64,000 nt of DNA from Phreatobacter stygius (GCF_005144885.1 NZ_CP039690.1:4663001-4727000), one strand, 5' to 3'. Shown: positions 54,134 to 63,717, counted from the stretch's first letter. Made by a program: numbers and translations. The notes: generated by a model not told the origin, from the letters alone.

Positions 54134-54367
54134 TCAACGCTCCGGTGGCGGGTGGCCTGGAGGCGCGCCGCTGATCGTCTCGGCCGAGGTCGCGGCGATC
54201 GGGTCGCTCGCCGGGAAGGTATTCTCGAGCGCCAGGCTCAGGTCGGCATCTTCGATCGGATCGGCTTGTCTGCGCGGCATGACCGGCCCCGGGCCGGCAA
54301 TCGCCCGTTCGAACTCACGGGTTCCTTCGGTCTGCAGGTCCAGCGCCTTTTTCGCCACGGAATCCAT
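54134..54367 (-). CDS. Small protein with FPASDP motif
   Basis: A 77-residue acidic protein ending in a Pro-rich tail. The core DADLSLALENTFPASDPIA contains the FPASDP word found at the end of many small alphaproteobacterial proteins of unknown function. It lies just upstream of rnpB on the same strand, with the rnpB promoter following its stop. Function unknown. Confidence 0.65.
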   Translation of the reverse strand: MDSVAKKALDLQTEGTREFERAIAGPGPVMPRRQADPIEDADLSLALENTFPASDPIAATSAETISGAPPGHPPPER

Positions 54368-54517
54368 GGGTGGTCTCCTCAGCCGACAGGGTCATCCTCC
54401 CATGTGGGGACGAGCGATGCCCGGCGCCAGCTCCGGTCCGTCTGGAGCGGGCGGTCCGGCTCTGCTAAGGGTCGGGCGAAATCGCTGGTCCCCGGTGTCC
54501 CGAACCTTGGGTGTCTC

Positions 54518-55864
54518 ATGCCGTCGCCGCTGCTCGCGCCCCTGTTCGGTTCCACCGCCATGGAGGCTGTATTCTCCGATCGCGAAACGATCGCCGCGAT
54601 GCTCCGTTTCGAGGCGGCGCTGGCCGCCGTCGAGGCTGAGGCCGGCGTCATTCCCAAGGCGGCGGTGACGTCGATCGCCAAGGCCTGCGCCGGAGGGCCG
54701 ATCGACCCGGCGGCCTTGGCTGCTGCCGCCGGGGTCGCCGGCAATACCGCCATTCCGCTGGTCAAGATGCTGACAGCCAAGGTTGCGGCCGCCGATGCCG
54801 AAGCGGCCAAATGGGTCCATTACGGTGCGACCAGCCAGGATGTCATGGATAGCGGGCTGGTGCTCCAGCTCAAAGCCGCCTTCGATGTGCTGGACGCCGA
54901 TCTTGCCCGCGCCGCCAAGGCGGCCGCCCGGCTCGCCCGGATCTACCGCGACACGCCGATGGCCGGGCGGACCTGGCTGCAGCAGGCCCTGCCGATCACC
55001 TTCGGCCTGAAGATGGCCGGGGTGCTGGACGCGCTGATGCGTCACCGGGAGCGTTTGGGCGAGGCGCGCCCGCGCGTTCTGGTGCTGCAGCTCGGCGGTG
55101 CCGCCGGCACGCTGGCCTCGCTCGGCGACAAGGGACCGGAGGTTGCCGACCGGCTGGCCACGGCCCTGGGCCTGGCCTTTGCCGACACGCCCTGGCACGG
55201 CCATCGCGACCGCATCCTGGAGGCGGCGGCCTTGTTCGCCGGTATCGCGGTCACCTGCGGCAAGCTGGCCCGCGACGTGGCGCTGTTGATGCAGACCGAG
55301 GTCGGCGAGGTCATGGAACCGGCGGCGCCCGGGCGCGGCGGTTCTTCCACCATGCCGCACAAGCGCAATCCCATGCTGTCGGCGACCATTCTGGGGGCGG
55401 CCAATCTGGCGCCGCAACTGCTGGCGGCGGTGGCCGCGGGCGGAGCCGGCGAGCATGAGCGCTTCACCGGCGGCTGGCAGGCGGAATGGCTGGCGCTGCC
55501 GGAACTCGCGCGCCTCGCCGGCGGCGCGCTGCATCGCGCAGCCGAACTCCTGGAAGGCCTGGAGGTCAGGCCCGAGCGCATGCGCGCCAATCTTGGCCTG
55601 ACCGATGGGTTGCTGATGGCCGAGGCGGTGCAGATGGCGCTGGCGCCGGCGCTCGGCCGGCTTGCCGCCCATGACCTGATCGAGGCCGCCTGTCGCAAGG
55701 CCGTGGCCGAGGGCAGGGGGCTGCTCGATGTCCTGGCCGAGGACAGCGTGATTGCCGGGGCAGCGTCGCGCGACGAACTTGCCGGCCTGCTCGATCCCGC
55801 GCGCTATCTCGGCGCGGCGGGGGAATTCGTCGACCGGGTGCTGGCGCGCTACGCCGGGATGTGA
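54518..55864 (+). CDS. pcaB: 3-carboxy-cis,cis-muconate cycloisomerase
   Basis: A 448-residue member of the fumarase/aspartase superfamily that acts in the protocatechuate branch of the beta-ketoadipate pathway. Signatures are HYGATSQDVMDSGLVLQ and GRGGSSTMPHKRNP, with GEHERFTGGWQAEW specific to PcaB-like enzymes. The start at MPSPLLAPLFGST is the family N-terminus; a longer frame crosses rnpB and is not coding. No other pca genes are nearby, so related adenylosuccinate-lyase-like activity cannot be excluded. Confidence 0.9.
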   Translation: MPSPLLAPLFGSTAMEAVFSDRETIAAMLRFEAALAAVEAEAGVIPKAAVTSIAKACAGGPIDPAALAAAAGVAGNTAIPLVKMLTAKVAAADAEAAKWVHYGATSQDVMDSGLVLQLKAAFDVLDADLARAAKAAARLARIYRDTPMAGRTWLQQALPITFGLKMAGVLDALMRHRERLGEARPRVLVLQLGGAAGTLASLGDKGPEVADRLATALGLAFADTPWHGHRDRILEAAALFAGIAVTCGKLARDVALLMQTEVGEVMEPAAPGRGGSSTMPHKRNPMLSATILGAANLAPQLLAAVAAGGAGEHERFTGGWQAEWLALPELARLAGGALHRAAELLEGLEVRPERMRANLGLTDGLLMAEAVQMALAPALGRLAAHDLIEAACRKAVAEGRGLLDVLAEDSVIAGAASRDELAGLLDPARYLGAAGEFVDRVLARYAGM

Positions 55865-55933
55865 GCCATCCCGCGCGAGACGGCGTGACGGGCACGGCCA
55901 TCACGCGCTGTGCAGTTAGGGATCGTCGCAGCC

Positions 55934-57451
55934 TCAGCCGCCGTAGAGGCCCTTATAGGCGTCGCGCAGCAGGTTTTTCTGCACCTTGCCCATGGTGTTG
56001 CGCGGCAGGTCGTCGACCACGATGACCCGTTTCGGCAGCTTGTAGCGCGCGAGCCGCTGTTCCAGCGACTTGATGATCGTGGCCTCGTCGAGCGTCGCAC
56101 CCTTCTCACCCACCACGATTGCCGTGACGCCCTCGCCGAAATCGGGATGCGGCACGCCGATCACCGCACTCTCGACCACGCCCGGCATGCCGTCGATCTC
56201 GGTCTCGACCTCTTTCGGATAGACGTTGTAGCCGCCCGAAATCACCAGGTCCTTGCCACGTCCGACGATATGGACATAACCGCGATCGTCGATCTTGCCG
56301 AGATCGCCGGTGATGAAGAAACCGTCGGCCCGGAATTCCGCCGCGGTCTTTTCCGGCATGCGCCAATAGCCCGAGAAGACGTTCGGGCCCTTGACCTCGA
56401 TGACGCCGATCTCGCCCTGGGCGATCGGCGCGCCGGTCTCGGGATCGGCAACCCTGAGCGACACTCCCGGCAGCGGAAAGCCGACCGTGCCGGCGACCCG
56501 GTCGCCGTCATAGGGGTTCGAGGTGTTCATATTGGTTTCGGTCATGCCGTAGCGCTCGAGGATCGCAACCCCGGTCTTCTCGCGGAACAGCTTGTGGGTT
56601 TCGGCCAGCAGCGGCGCCGAGCCGGAAATGAACAGCCGCATGTGCCGCGTCGCCTCGCGGGTCAGGCGCTGGTCCTGTACCAGGCGGACATAGAAGGTTG
56701 GCACGCCCATCATGGTGGTGGCCCGCGGCATGAGTTCGAACACCTTGTCGGCATCGAATTTCGGCAGGAACAGCATGCTGGCGCCAGCCACCAGGATGGT
56801 GTTGGTGGCGACGAACAGGCCATGGGTGTGGAAGATCGGCAGGGCGTGCAGCAGAACGTCGTCGGCGGTGAACCGCCAGTAGTCCTTCAGCGTCAGGGCA
56901 TTGGAGGCGAGATTGTCGTGGCTCAGCATGGCGCCCTTGGAGCGCCCGGTGGTGCCTGACGTGTAGAGAATGGCGGCGAGATCGTCCGGCCCACGCGCCA
57001 CGTCGTCGAACGCCTCCGAGGCGGTGGCCGCCTTGTCGAACAGGCTGCCGTCCATGCCTTTGCCGAGCGTCTCGACAGCAGGCACGCCGGTCGTTTTCGC
57101 GACCTCGGCGATGCCGTCGCGGCGCGTCGGGTCGCAAACCACCAGAGCCGGCTCGGCATCTCCGAGGAAGTACGCGATCTCGGTCAGCGTATAGGCGGTG
57201 TTGAGCGGCAGGAACACCGCGCCGGCGCGCACGCAGGCGAGATAGAGGAAGATCGCAGCGGCGGATTTCTCGACCTGCACCGCCACCCGATCGCCCGGCT
57301 TGACGCCGAGCCCGACCAGCACATTGGCGTAGCGCGCCGTGCCGGTCATCAGGTTGTCGTAGCTGAGCTTCAGCCCGGCTTCGGTCTCGATGAAGGTTTT
57401 GGTCAGGTCCGTCGCATTGGCGCGGACGAGGTCGAACAGGTGATTGGCCAT
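55934..57451 (-). CDS. matB: Malonyl-CoA synthetase
   Basis: A 505-residue AMP-forming acyl-CoA ligase. Motifs in order: YTSGTTGRSKGA for ATP, the A5 region ERYGMTETNMNTSNPYDGDR, which with the Arg is typical of MatB, ITGDLGKIDDRGYVHIVGR, and the catalytic Lys in RNTMGKVQKN. It turns malonate into malonyl-CoA, used for assimilation or fatty acid synthesis. No malonate transporter or decarboxylase lies adjacent. Convergent with pcaB. Confidence 0.92.
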   Translation of the reverse strand: MANHLFDLVRANATDLTKTFIETEAGLKLSYDNLMTGTARYANVLVGLGVKPGDRVAVQVEKSAAAIFLYLACVRAGAVFLPLNTAYTLTEIAYFLGDAEPALVVCDPTRRDGIAEVAKTTGVPAVETLGKGMDGSLFDKAATASEAFDDVARGPDDLAAILYTSGTTGRSKGAMLSHDNLASNALTLKDYWRFTADDVLLHALPIFHTHGLFVATNTILVAGASMLFLPKFDADKVFELMPRATTMMGVPTFYVRLVQDQRLTREATRHMRLFISGSAPLLAETHKLFREKTGVAILERYGMTETNMNTSNPYDGDRVAGTVGFPLPGVSLRVADPETGAPIAQGEIGVIEVKGPNVFSGYWRMPEKTAAEFRADGFFITGDLGKIDDRGYVHIVGRGKDLVISGGYNVYPKEVETEIDGMPGVVESAVIGVPHPDFGEGVTAIVVGEKGATLDEATIIKSLEQRLARYKLPKRVIVVDDLPRNTMGKVQKNLLRDAYKGLYGG

Positions 57452-57524
57452 GGCGATCTAAGCGAGGGGTGGCATGGAAAGGGCCGGACCATGCCGCATT
57501 CGAGCGGCGAGGTCGAGGGCCGCT

Positions 57525-59729
57525 TCACGCCGGCCTGGCGATCGGCTCGCTCAGATGGGCCGGACGGATCATCACCCGCACCTGCGTGCCGATGCCCGGC
57601 TTGGAGCGGATCGTGAAGGTTCCACCATAGAGATCGACCAGCTTCTTGACCAGCGCGAGGCCTAGTCCGGCCGGCTCTTCGTCCGCGCCATAGATCCGCT
57701 CGGCCAGCGGATCGAGGGCGGCCGCGATGGCGCCCGGACTGATGCCGGCGCCGGAATCGACCACGTCCAGGATCAATTGGCCGTCACCGCCACGCTGCGC
57801 CGACAGGCTGACCAGTCCGCCGCTCCCGGTCCGGTCGATGGCATTGCCGACCAGTTCGCCCATGATCCGGCGCAGTGCCGTGGCGCTCGCCGCCATGCCG
57901 CTGATTTCCGGCCCCCAGACGACGCGCAGCTTGAGCCGCTTGGCGTCGGCGCGCGGCCGGTAGATCATGTTGATCTCGGCGATCAGTTTCTCGACTGCCA
58001 TCCGATCGGTGGCCGGCGGCGTCTCGAACGTCGAAACCTCGGCATAGTCGATGACGTCGGCGAGCCTGCGGGCAAGCCTTGCCGATTCCTCCCGGGCCGC
58101 CTCGATCAGCGCATCGATATCGGCCGGCTCGCGGGTCGCCTCGGCCCGCTTGGCCATGGCATGCAGCCGCTCGATCGGCGCACGGAACGTCCGGCCGACC
58201 AGCTTGACGAGGCCGATGCGCAGGGATTTCAGGCCCTGGACGGTGACCAGCGAGCGGGCGAGCTGGTCGGTCAGCAGCGCCACCTCGCGCGCCGCCTCCT
58301 CCAGCTTCTCGTCGCGCTGCGCGAGATCCGCCTGCAGCCTGGCAAAGGCGGCACTGGTCTCGTCGATCACCGCCTCGGCCTGGCTCAATTCGGTCTTCAC
58401 GCCGGTGATCTGGGCGCGGAAAATGTCGACCGCGCGGTTATATTCACGCGCCACCTGGCCGATCTCGCCATCGCCGTCGGCGTCGAGATAGGCGAAACTG
58501 CTGGAATGGCGGTTGACCGCGCTCATCTGGCCGACCAGCAAGGCGACGTCGGTGGTCATGCCATGTTCGGCGACGTTCAGCCCGATCCGCTCCTGGTCGG
58601 CATCGACCCTGAGCTTCAGGATCATCCGGCCGCCGGCCAGCGCCAGCGTCATCATGCCGGAGGCGAAGCCGGCAATGGCCAGCACGCCGAGCGCCTGGAC
58701 GGCCAACAGCATGAATGGCGCCTCACCGCTGGTCGTGGCCAGGGCCAGCGTGCCGAGCGCGCCGGCAAACAGATGCACCGAGGCCATGCCGAGCGCATCG
58801 TCGATCTTCAGCGCCTCGACCAGCCGCGCTCCGACCAGCGCCGCAAGCGCCCCGGCGGTTCCGATGGCGACGGCGCCGGCCGGGCTGAACAATTGCGCGC
58901 CGGCGCCGGCCGCGATCACGCCGGCGAGCGCCGCGTGCACCAGGTGAATGACCGTGACCTCGGCCGGGCGAAGCTGGTTCAGCACGAAGACGGCGGCGAT
59001 GCCGGCAGCGCCGGCCAGCACCAGGTTGAGCACCACCGGCGCCAGCGGCACGCCCGCCGCCATGGTCTGGCCGGCGGCGATGCCGAACCAGCCGAGCCAG
59101 AGCAGCAGGACGCCGAGCGCCGCGAAGGGGAAACTCTGGCTCTGGATCACCGGCAGGCGCCGGACCCCGTCGAACCGGCCGCTGCGCGGGCCGATCATCC
59201 AGGCGGCGGCAAGGGCGGCCGCGCCGCCGGTTACATGGATCACCGCGCCGCCGGCCAGGTCGATGAAACCGATGGCCTTCAGCCAGCCGGCGCCGTCGGC
59301 GGAGACCGCCCAGGCCCAGTGCACGACCGGCGGAAGGATCACGGCGGTGAAGACCGCGACCGCCAGGGCATAACCGCGCAGGGTCGTGCGCTCGGCCAGC
59401 GGACCGGACAGGATGGTCGCCGCGCCGGCGGCCAGCGCGATGTGGAACAGCAGAATTGGCCCGGCAGCCTCGGCGCCGGGCAGGAACGGCCCGTGGCCGA
59501 TCAGGCGATGGCCATCGCCGGTCGCCATCAGACCTTCGCCGATGGCCCAGATGATCAACACGCTGAGTCCGGCCTGGACCAGGGCCTTGGCAGCGGCATT
59601 GACGCTGTGCTTGGCGCGCACCAGGCCGCTTTCCAGTGTCACCTGGCCGGCCAGCACCAGGAAGGCGCAGAGCGTCGCCGCGACCAGCCAGGCGTCGTTG
59701 GCATGCTGAACGTCCATCGAGCTGCCCAA
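57525..59729 (-). CDS. Ammonium transporter fused to a histidine-kinase-like module without the phospho-acceptor His
   Basis: A 734-residue fusion. Residues 1-395 are an Amt channel of eleven helices with Asp157 and the twin pore His165 (GGAVIHVTGG) and His319 (MASVHLFAG), and WFGIAAG. The Amt tail ends RIGLNVAEHG. Residues 410-440 look HAMP-like (DGEIGQVAREYNRA), 440-495 coiled coil, 500-565 DHp-like. Where kinases read SHELRTP this protein reads GRTFRAP, so the His is Arg513. The ATPase domain is intact: N box Asn629, Asp658 in VDSGAGIS and GLGLALVKK. It may sense ammonium flux and act on a partner rather than self-phosphorylate. Confidence 0.9.
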   Translation of the reverse strand: MGSSMDVQHANDAWLVAATLCAFLVLAGQVTLESGLVRAKHSVNAAAKALVQAGLSVLIIWAIGEGLMATGDGHRLIGHGPFLPGAEAAGPILLFHIALAAGAATILSGPLAERTTLRGYALAVAVFTAVILPPVVHWAWAVSADGAGWLKAIGFIDLAGGAVIHVTGGAAALAAAWMIGPRSGRFDGVRRLPVIQSQSFPFAALGVLLLWLGWFGIAAGQTMAAGVPLAPVVLNLVLAGAAGIAAVFVLNQLRPAEVTVIHLVHAALAGVIAAGAGAQLFSPAGAVAIGTAGALAALVGARLVEALKIDDALGMASVHLFAGALGTLALATTSGEAPFMLLAVQALGVLAIAGFASGMMTLALAGGRMILKLRVDADQERIGLNVAEHGMTTDVALLVGQMSAVNRHSSSFAYLDADGDGEIGQVAREYNRAVDIFRAQITGVKTELSQAEAVIDETSAAFARLQADLAQRDEKLEEAAREVALLTDQLARSLVTVQGLKSLRIGLVKLVGRTFRAPIERLHAMAKRAEATREPADIDALIEAAREESARLARRLADVIDYAEVSTFETPPATDRMAVEKLIAEINMIYRPRADAKRLKLRVVWGPEISGMAASATALRRIMGELVGNAIDRTGSGGLVSLSAQRGGDGQLILDVVDSGAGISPGAIAAALDPLAERIYGADEEPAGLGLALVKKLVDLYGGTFTIRSKPGIGTQVRVMIRPAHLSEPIARPA

Positions 59730-59771
59730 TGAGCCAAAGCGGTGCGTGCCGGCGATCTTGGATTGCCGTGG

Positions 59772-59786
59772 TTAACGCTACGTTAG
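59772..59786. promoter_or_regulatory. CtrA-like paired site
   Basis: TTAA-N7-TTAG at 59772-59786, inside an imperfect palindrome GGTTAACG-CTA-CGTTAGCC. It is 43-57 bp upstream of the Amt-kinase start. CtrA consensus in alphaproteobacteria is TTAA-N7-TTAA, so one base differs. Confidence 0.4.
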
Positions 59787-59818
59787 CCAAACGGAAAACA
59801 GTGAGGCGTGGAGCGCAT

Positions 59819-60361
59819 TCAGGCGCCCGGCGCAAACCGGCCGCGCTCGCGGTCGCGCCATTCCCTCGGGCGGATGAACTGGCCGGCCCAGACCCCCTTG
59901 CGTTCGCTTCGGGCGCTGGCCTCTTCCTGCAGATAGGAACCGTAGGAGACGGCATGGCCGCCCGCCACCAGCGCGCGGCCGAGGTCGACGCCGTCGACCC
60001 GGCACAGCGCGACGGTGCGACCGAAGCGGTCGATGTCGCGCCGCTCGCAGGTGACGATCTGGCCGGCGATCAGCGCGATCAGCTGGCGTGCCGCCTCCCG
60101 CCCGCACAGCACCTCGCGGCCCTCACGGGTGCAGCGCTGGAACAGTTCCGGTGCGTCGACGCCGTAAATGCGCACCTCGGTGCCGGCGACCATCAGGCTG
60201 TCGCCGTCGATCACGCGGGCGTGGCCGCTGATGATCGGCCGGGACGGAACGTTCCTGAGCGCATAGGCGCCGACGCCCGCCGCGATGACGAAGAGAGCCA
60301 GCGCAAGGGTCGTGAAAGCCCGGTTGACGGGCGGCCTGCGCGATCTCCTCCAGCGTGTCAT
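59819..60361 (-). CDS. Thermonuclease-family (SNase-like) protein, membrane-anchored or secreted
   Basis: A 180-residue protein. A basic start MTRWRRSRRPP precedes a membrane segment (about residues 14-34), then the OB-fold nuclease domain with ARVIDGDSLMV (metal Asp), RIYGVDAPEL (Arg and Asp), and RFGRTVALC. Four cysteines may form disulfides. The main residues of staphylococcal nuclease are present, so extracytoplasmic DNA/RNA cleavage is likely. It is divergent from the sensor kinase at 60488. Confidence 0.88.
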   Translation of the reverse strand: MTRWRRSRRPPVNRAFTTLALALFVIAAGVGAYALRNVPSRPIISGHARVIDGDSLMVAGTEVRIYGVDAPELFQRCTREGREVLCGREAARQLIALIAGQIVTCERRDIDRFGRTVALCRVDGVDLGRALVAGGHAVSYGSYLQEEASARSERKGVWAGQFIRPREWRDRERGRFAPGA

Positions 60362-60487
60362 GGCGGTCCATTGGTGGATCCAGGACACTCCTTTCACCTT
60401 TCGTTCACCATGCCTCTCGACCGGGCGTTAATCAACGTCTGCAACATTTCGATAAGTGTTGTGTCGCGTCTGGAGAGGTCCGCTCGG

Positions 60488-62095
60488 ATGAGCGTCGAGG
60501 TGGCGGCGGAGCGGTTGAGCGACCGGGCGGCAGAGCGTGCGCAAAAGCACGCGCTGAGCCGTAAGCGTGTCGTTCGCCAGGTTCGCGACGCGCGCGAGAA
60601 ACTGACCTCGACCACCGGCACGCGGCGCTCGTTCGATTTCGAACTCATGCGCCTTTATGCACAGAACAAACTTTCGGCGGCGCTCGCCGTCGTGCTGCTG
60701 GCGCTGGCCACCGGCGGGGTTGCCGGCTGGATCACCGATCCCTTGACCGGCGCCGTCGGTGCGGCGGCCGTGTTGATTGCCCATGGCGTCATCATCATGC
60801 TGGCGCGCGGCTTCCTCAAGGTCCAATCGGACAAGGCGGATCTGCGCGGCTGGCACCTGCGCTTCGTGCTCGCCGAGACGGTTCTGGCGTTGGCCTGGGT
60901 CCTGGCTCTGACCGTGGTCATGCAGACCAATGTGCCGGAGGCCAATACCTTCCTGCTGGTCGGCATGCTGATCGTCGTGGCGGTCTCGGCGATGATCGGC
61001 GCGACCCTGCCGGGCGCCGTGCTGGCCGCGACCTTGCCGGTCGGCATCATGGTGATCGCCCGTTTCCTGCTGGTCGACGGCCTGCAGGGTGCCATGCTGG
61101 CGACCATGGCCGGCGGTGCCCTGGTGTTTTTCGGCATCATCTCGACCAGGCTCTACCAGGCGAACCTCGCGACGCTCGAGGCGCGCGCCGAAAAGGATGC
61201 GCTGTTCGGCGAGCTGGAAACGGCAAAGGCCAATTCCGACGAAGCGCGGCGCAATGCCGAGATGGCCAATATCGCCAAGTCGCGTTTCCTTGCGCAGATG
61301 AGCCATGAGCTGCGCACGCCGCTCAATGCCATTCTCGGTTTTTCCGAGGTGATGAAGGAAGAGATGTTCGGCTCCCATTCGGCGCCGCAATATGCCGAAT
61401 ATGCCAATGATATTCATTCCTCCGGCCAGCATCTCCTGTCGCTGATCAACGAGATCCTCGATCTCTCGCGCATCGAGGCCGGACGTTATGAACTGAACGA
61501 GGAGGCCCTGGTGCTCGCCCATGTGGTGGAGGAGTGCCATCACCTGTTGAAGGTGCGCGCCAAGAACAAGGGCGTGACCATCGCCCAGCGCTTCGAGCCG
61601 AACATGCCGAAGCTGTGGGCCGACGAGCGCGCGATCCGCCAGATCGTGCTGAACCTGATGTCGAACGCCATCAAATTCACGCCGGCGGGCGGCGAGATCA
61701 CCTTGAAGGTCGGCTGGACCGCGTCGGGCGGCCAATATATCTCGGTCCGCGACACCGGCCCGGGCATTCCGGAAGACGAGATCCCGATCGTCCTGTCGAA
61801 TTTCGGCCAGGGCTCGAACGCCATCAAGAGCGCCGAGCAGGGCACCGGCCTCGGGCTGCCGATCGTCCAGGGGCTTGCGACCATGCATGGCGGCTCGTTC
61901 AAGCTGAAGTCGACTTTGCGGGAAGGCACCGAGGTGATCGCCACGTTCCCGGCGGAGCGGGTTATGGAAGCTTTGCCGGCGATCGAAAGCCCGCCGGTCG
62001 AGCCGAGCTACATGCTGCCGCCCGAGCCGGTCCTGACCATGCCGGAAGCGGCCAATGTCGGCGCGCTGCGCCGCGCGCTGTTCGGCGGTCGCTAG
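60488..62095 (+). CDS. Membrane sensor histidine kinase (PdhS/PleC-like DHp)
   Basis: A 535-residue kinase started at the ATG nine bases after GGAGAGG. A basic N-terminal arm (1-60) leads to about six membrane helices (62-220), a short coiled coil, then a complete DHp MSHELRTPLNAILGFSEVMK and an ATPase domain with NLMSNAIKFTPAG, RDTGPGIP and GTGLGLPIV. The FGSHSAPQYAEYANDIHSSG stretch after the His is typical of alphaproteobacterial PdhS/PleC/DivJ kinases that control the cell cycle. The cognate regulator is not adjacent. Confidence 0.92.
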   Translation: MSVEVAAERLSDRAAERAQKHALSRKRVVRQVRDAREKLTSTTGTRRSFDFELMRLYAQNKLSAALAVVLLALATGGVAGWITDPLTGAVGAAAVLIAHGVIIMLARGFLKVQSDKADLRGWHLRFVLAETVLALAWVLALTVVMQTNVPEANTFLLVGMLIVVAVSAMIGATLPGAVLAATLPVGIMVIARFLLVDGLQGAMLATMAGGALVFFGIISTRLYQANLATLEARAEKDALFGELETAKANSDEARRNAEMANIAKSRFLAQMSHELRTPLNAILGFSEVMKEEMFGSHSAPQYAEYANDIHSSGQHLLSLINEILDLSRIEAGRYELNEEALVLAHVVEECHHLLKVRAKNKGVTIAQRFEPNMPKLWADERAIRQIVLNLMSNAIKFTPAGGEITLKVGWTASGGQYISVRDTGPGIPEDEIPIVLSNFGQGSNAIKSAEQGTGLGLPIVQGLATMHGGSFKLKSTLREGTEVIATFPAERVMEALPAIESPPVEPSYMLPPEPVLTMPEAANVGALRRALFGGR

Positions 62096-62262
62096 GCCCC
62101 GGACCTCAGATCGAAGCTGGAGACGCGCGCTGGCGAATGACTGCGCGGCCAAGGTTCCAAGAGAAAGCTTCCAAGAGCCTCTGTCCTTTGCCCGGCCGAA
62201 CCGGCTTGACCGGCGTCTGGCCGCGTGGTGCAGTTACACGATAAGAGCAGCGGGAAACGACC

Positions 62263-62874
62263 ATGAAATTCTACGATACGCCAGGGGCGCCGAATCCGCG
62301 CCGCGTCCGGATGTTCCTTGCTGAAAAGGCCATCGCCATTCCGAGCGTCGCCATCGACCTCGGCAAGCTCGAGCAGAAGAGCGAGGCCTACACGGCGGTG
62401 AACCCGCGCCAGCGCACGCCGGCGCTCGAACTCGACGACGGCAAGGTGATCTGCGAGTCCATGGCGATCTGCCGTTATCTGGAAGCGTTGCATCCAGAAC
62501 CCAATCTGTTCGGCCGGACGCCGCTGGAAATCGGCGAGATCGAGATGTGGACGCGTCGGCTCGAGCTCTATCTCCTGTCCACTATCGCCTCGGCCTTCCG
62601 CCACCTGCATCCGGCCATGGTGGAGATGGAGGTGCCGCAGGTGAAGGAATGGGGCGAGGTCAACAGAGCGCGCATCGTCGACGAACTGGGCGTGCTGGAC
62701 CGCCACTTGCAGGGCAAGGATCATATCGCGGCCGGCCGCTTCACGGTCGCCGACATCACCGCCCTGGTCGCGGTCGACTTCGTCAGGCCGACGCGCGTCC
62801 CGATCCCCGAGGACCTGACCAATCTCGCCCGCTGGCGGGCTGCCGCTTCGGCGCGGCCGAGCGCCCAGGCCTGA
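62263..62874 (+). CDS. Glutathione S-transferase family protein
   Basis: A 203-residue two-domain GST. The N-terminal thioredoxin fold reads MKFYDTPGAPNPRRVRMFLAEK with the family RTPALELDDGKVICESMAICRYLE for glutathione binding, where the conserved cis-Pro and Glu-Ser pair are kept. The helical domain ends ADITALVAVDFVRPTRV. A Ser or Asn near residues 7-11 would activate the thiol. Substrate unknown. Confidence 0.9.
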   Translation: MKFYDTPGAPNPRRVRMFLAEKAIAIPSVAIDLGKLEQKSEAYTAVNPRQRTPALELDDGKVICESMAICRYLEALHPEPNLFGRTPLEIGEIEMWTRRLELYLLSTIASAFRHLHPAMVEMEVPQVKEWGEVNRARIVDELGVLDRHLQGKDHIAAGRFTVADITALVAVDFVRPTRVPIPEDLTNLARWRAAASARPSAQA

Positions 62875-62929
62875 CCATCACGCACCAGCGCATTGTCGCG
62901 TGGCGACCGCAACTGATAGCCTTCAGGGC

Positions 62930-63598
62930 ATGACCGCATCGCGCTCCTTGCCTGGGCCGGGGCCTGATCATCGCGACGAGCTCGCTGGCCTGATGGCCGA
63001 GATCGCCGGTTGCCGGATTTGCGTCGAAACGCCGCGCGGGCGGCCGCTGCCGCATGAGCCGCGGCCGGTGGCCTGGTCGTCGGCGACCGCTCGCGTGCTG
63101 ATCGCCGGCCAGGCTCCGGGCCTGCGCGTCCATGTCTCGGGCCTGCCGTTCGACGACCGCTCGGGCGACCGCCTGCGTGACTGGATGGGTGTCGACCGGG
63201 CCACCTTCTACGACCGCTCGCGGCTCGCCATCGTGCCCATGGGTTTCTGCTTTCCAGGCTACGACGCCAAGGGCGGCGACCTGCCGCCGCGTCCCGAATG
63301 CCGCGCGGCATGGCACGACCGGCTGATCGCCGCCATGCCGCAGATCGGCCTGGTGCTGGCGATCGGCGCGACCGCCCAGGCCTATCACCTGGATCGCCTG
63401 GGATTGAAGCACCTGCGTGCCGCGACGCTCACCGCCACGGTCGAGAACTGGCACGCCATTCGCGCCGCCGGGGACCATCCGGCGGTGCTGGTCCTGCCGC
63501 ATCCGTCCTGGCGCAACACCGGCTGGCTGAAGCGCCATCCCTGGTTCGAGGCGGAATTGTTGCCGGTGCTGCGCGCCGAGATCGCAGCGCATCTGTGA
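62930..63598 (+). CDS. Uracil-DNA glycosylase family protein
   Basis: A 222-residue repair glycosylase-like protein starting at MTASRSLPGPG. Motif A is GQAPGLRVHVSG and motif B HPSWRNTGW, with CRIC, MGFCFPG and RPECRAAW supplying four cysteines in the pattern of family 4/5-like iron-sulfur UDGs. It likely excises uracil from DNA in the cytoplasm. A longer frame begins at a GTG at 62900. Confidence 0.85.
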   Translation: MTASRSLPGPGPDHRDELAGLMAEIAGCRICVETPRGRPLPHEPRPVAWSSATARVLIAGQAPGLRVHVSGLPFDDRSGDRLRDWMGVDRATFYDRSRLAIVPMGFCFPGYDAKGGDLPPRPECRAAWHDRLIAAMPQIGLVLAIGATAQAYHLDRLGLKHLRAATLTATVENWHAIRAAGDHPAVLVLPHPSWRNTGWLKRHPWFEAELLPVLRAEIAAHL

Positions 63599-63717
63599 TT
63601 GATCTCTAGGGTCTTTTCCCGATGTGCCTTGTATTCCCACGGCATTCGCGCGCAACATTGCCATCGCGGAATCCGGGGGCGCGGTCTGTCCGCAACAAGA
63701 TCATCAGGGAGGCCTCC

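Noticed and set aside
53801-54517. N-terminal extension of pcaB reaching back through rnpB
   Set aside because: The extra residues run antisense to RNase P RNA and are not protein-like; the family N-terminus begins at 54518.
58440-58500. Possible EF-hand (DADGDGEIG) in the Amt-kinase linker
   Set aside because: Position 12 of the loop is Ala, not Glu, and the segment with VAREYNRA fits the second helix of a HAMP-like linker better.
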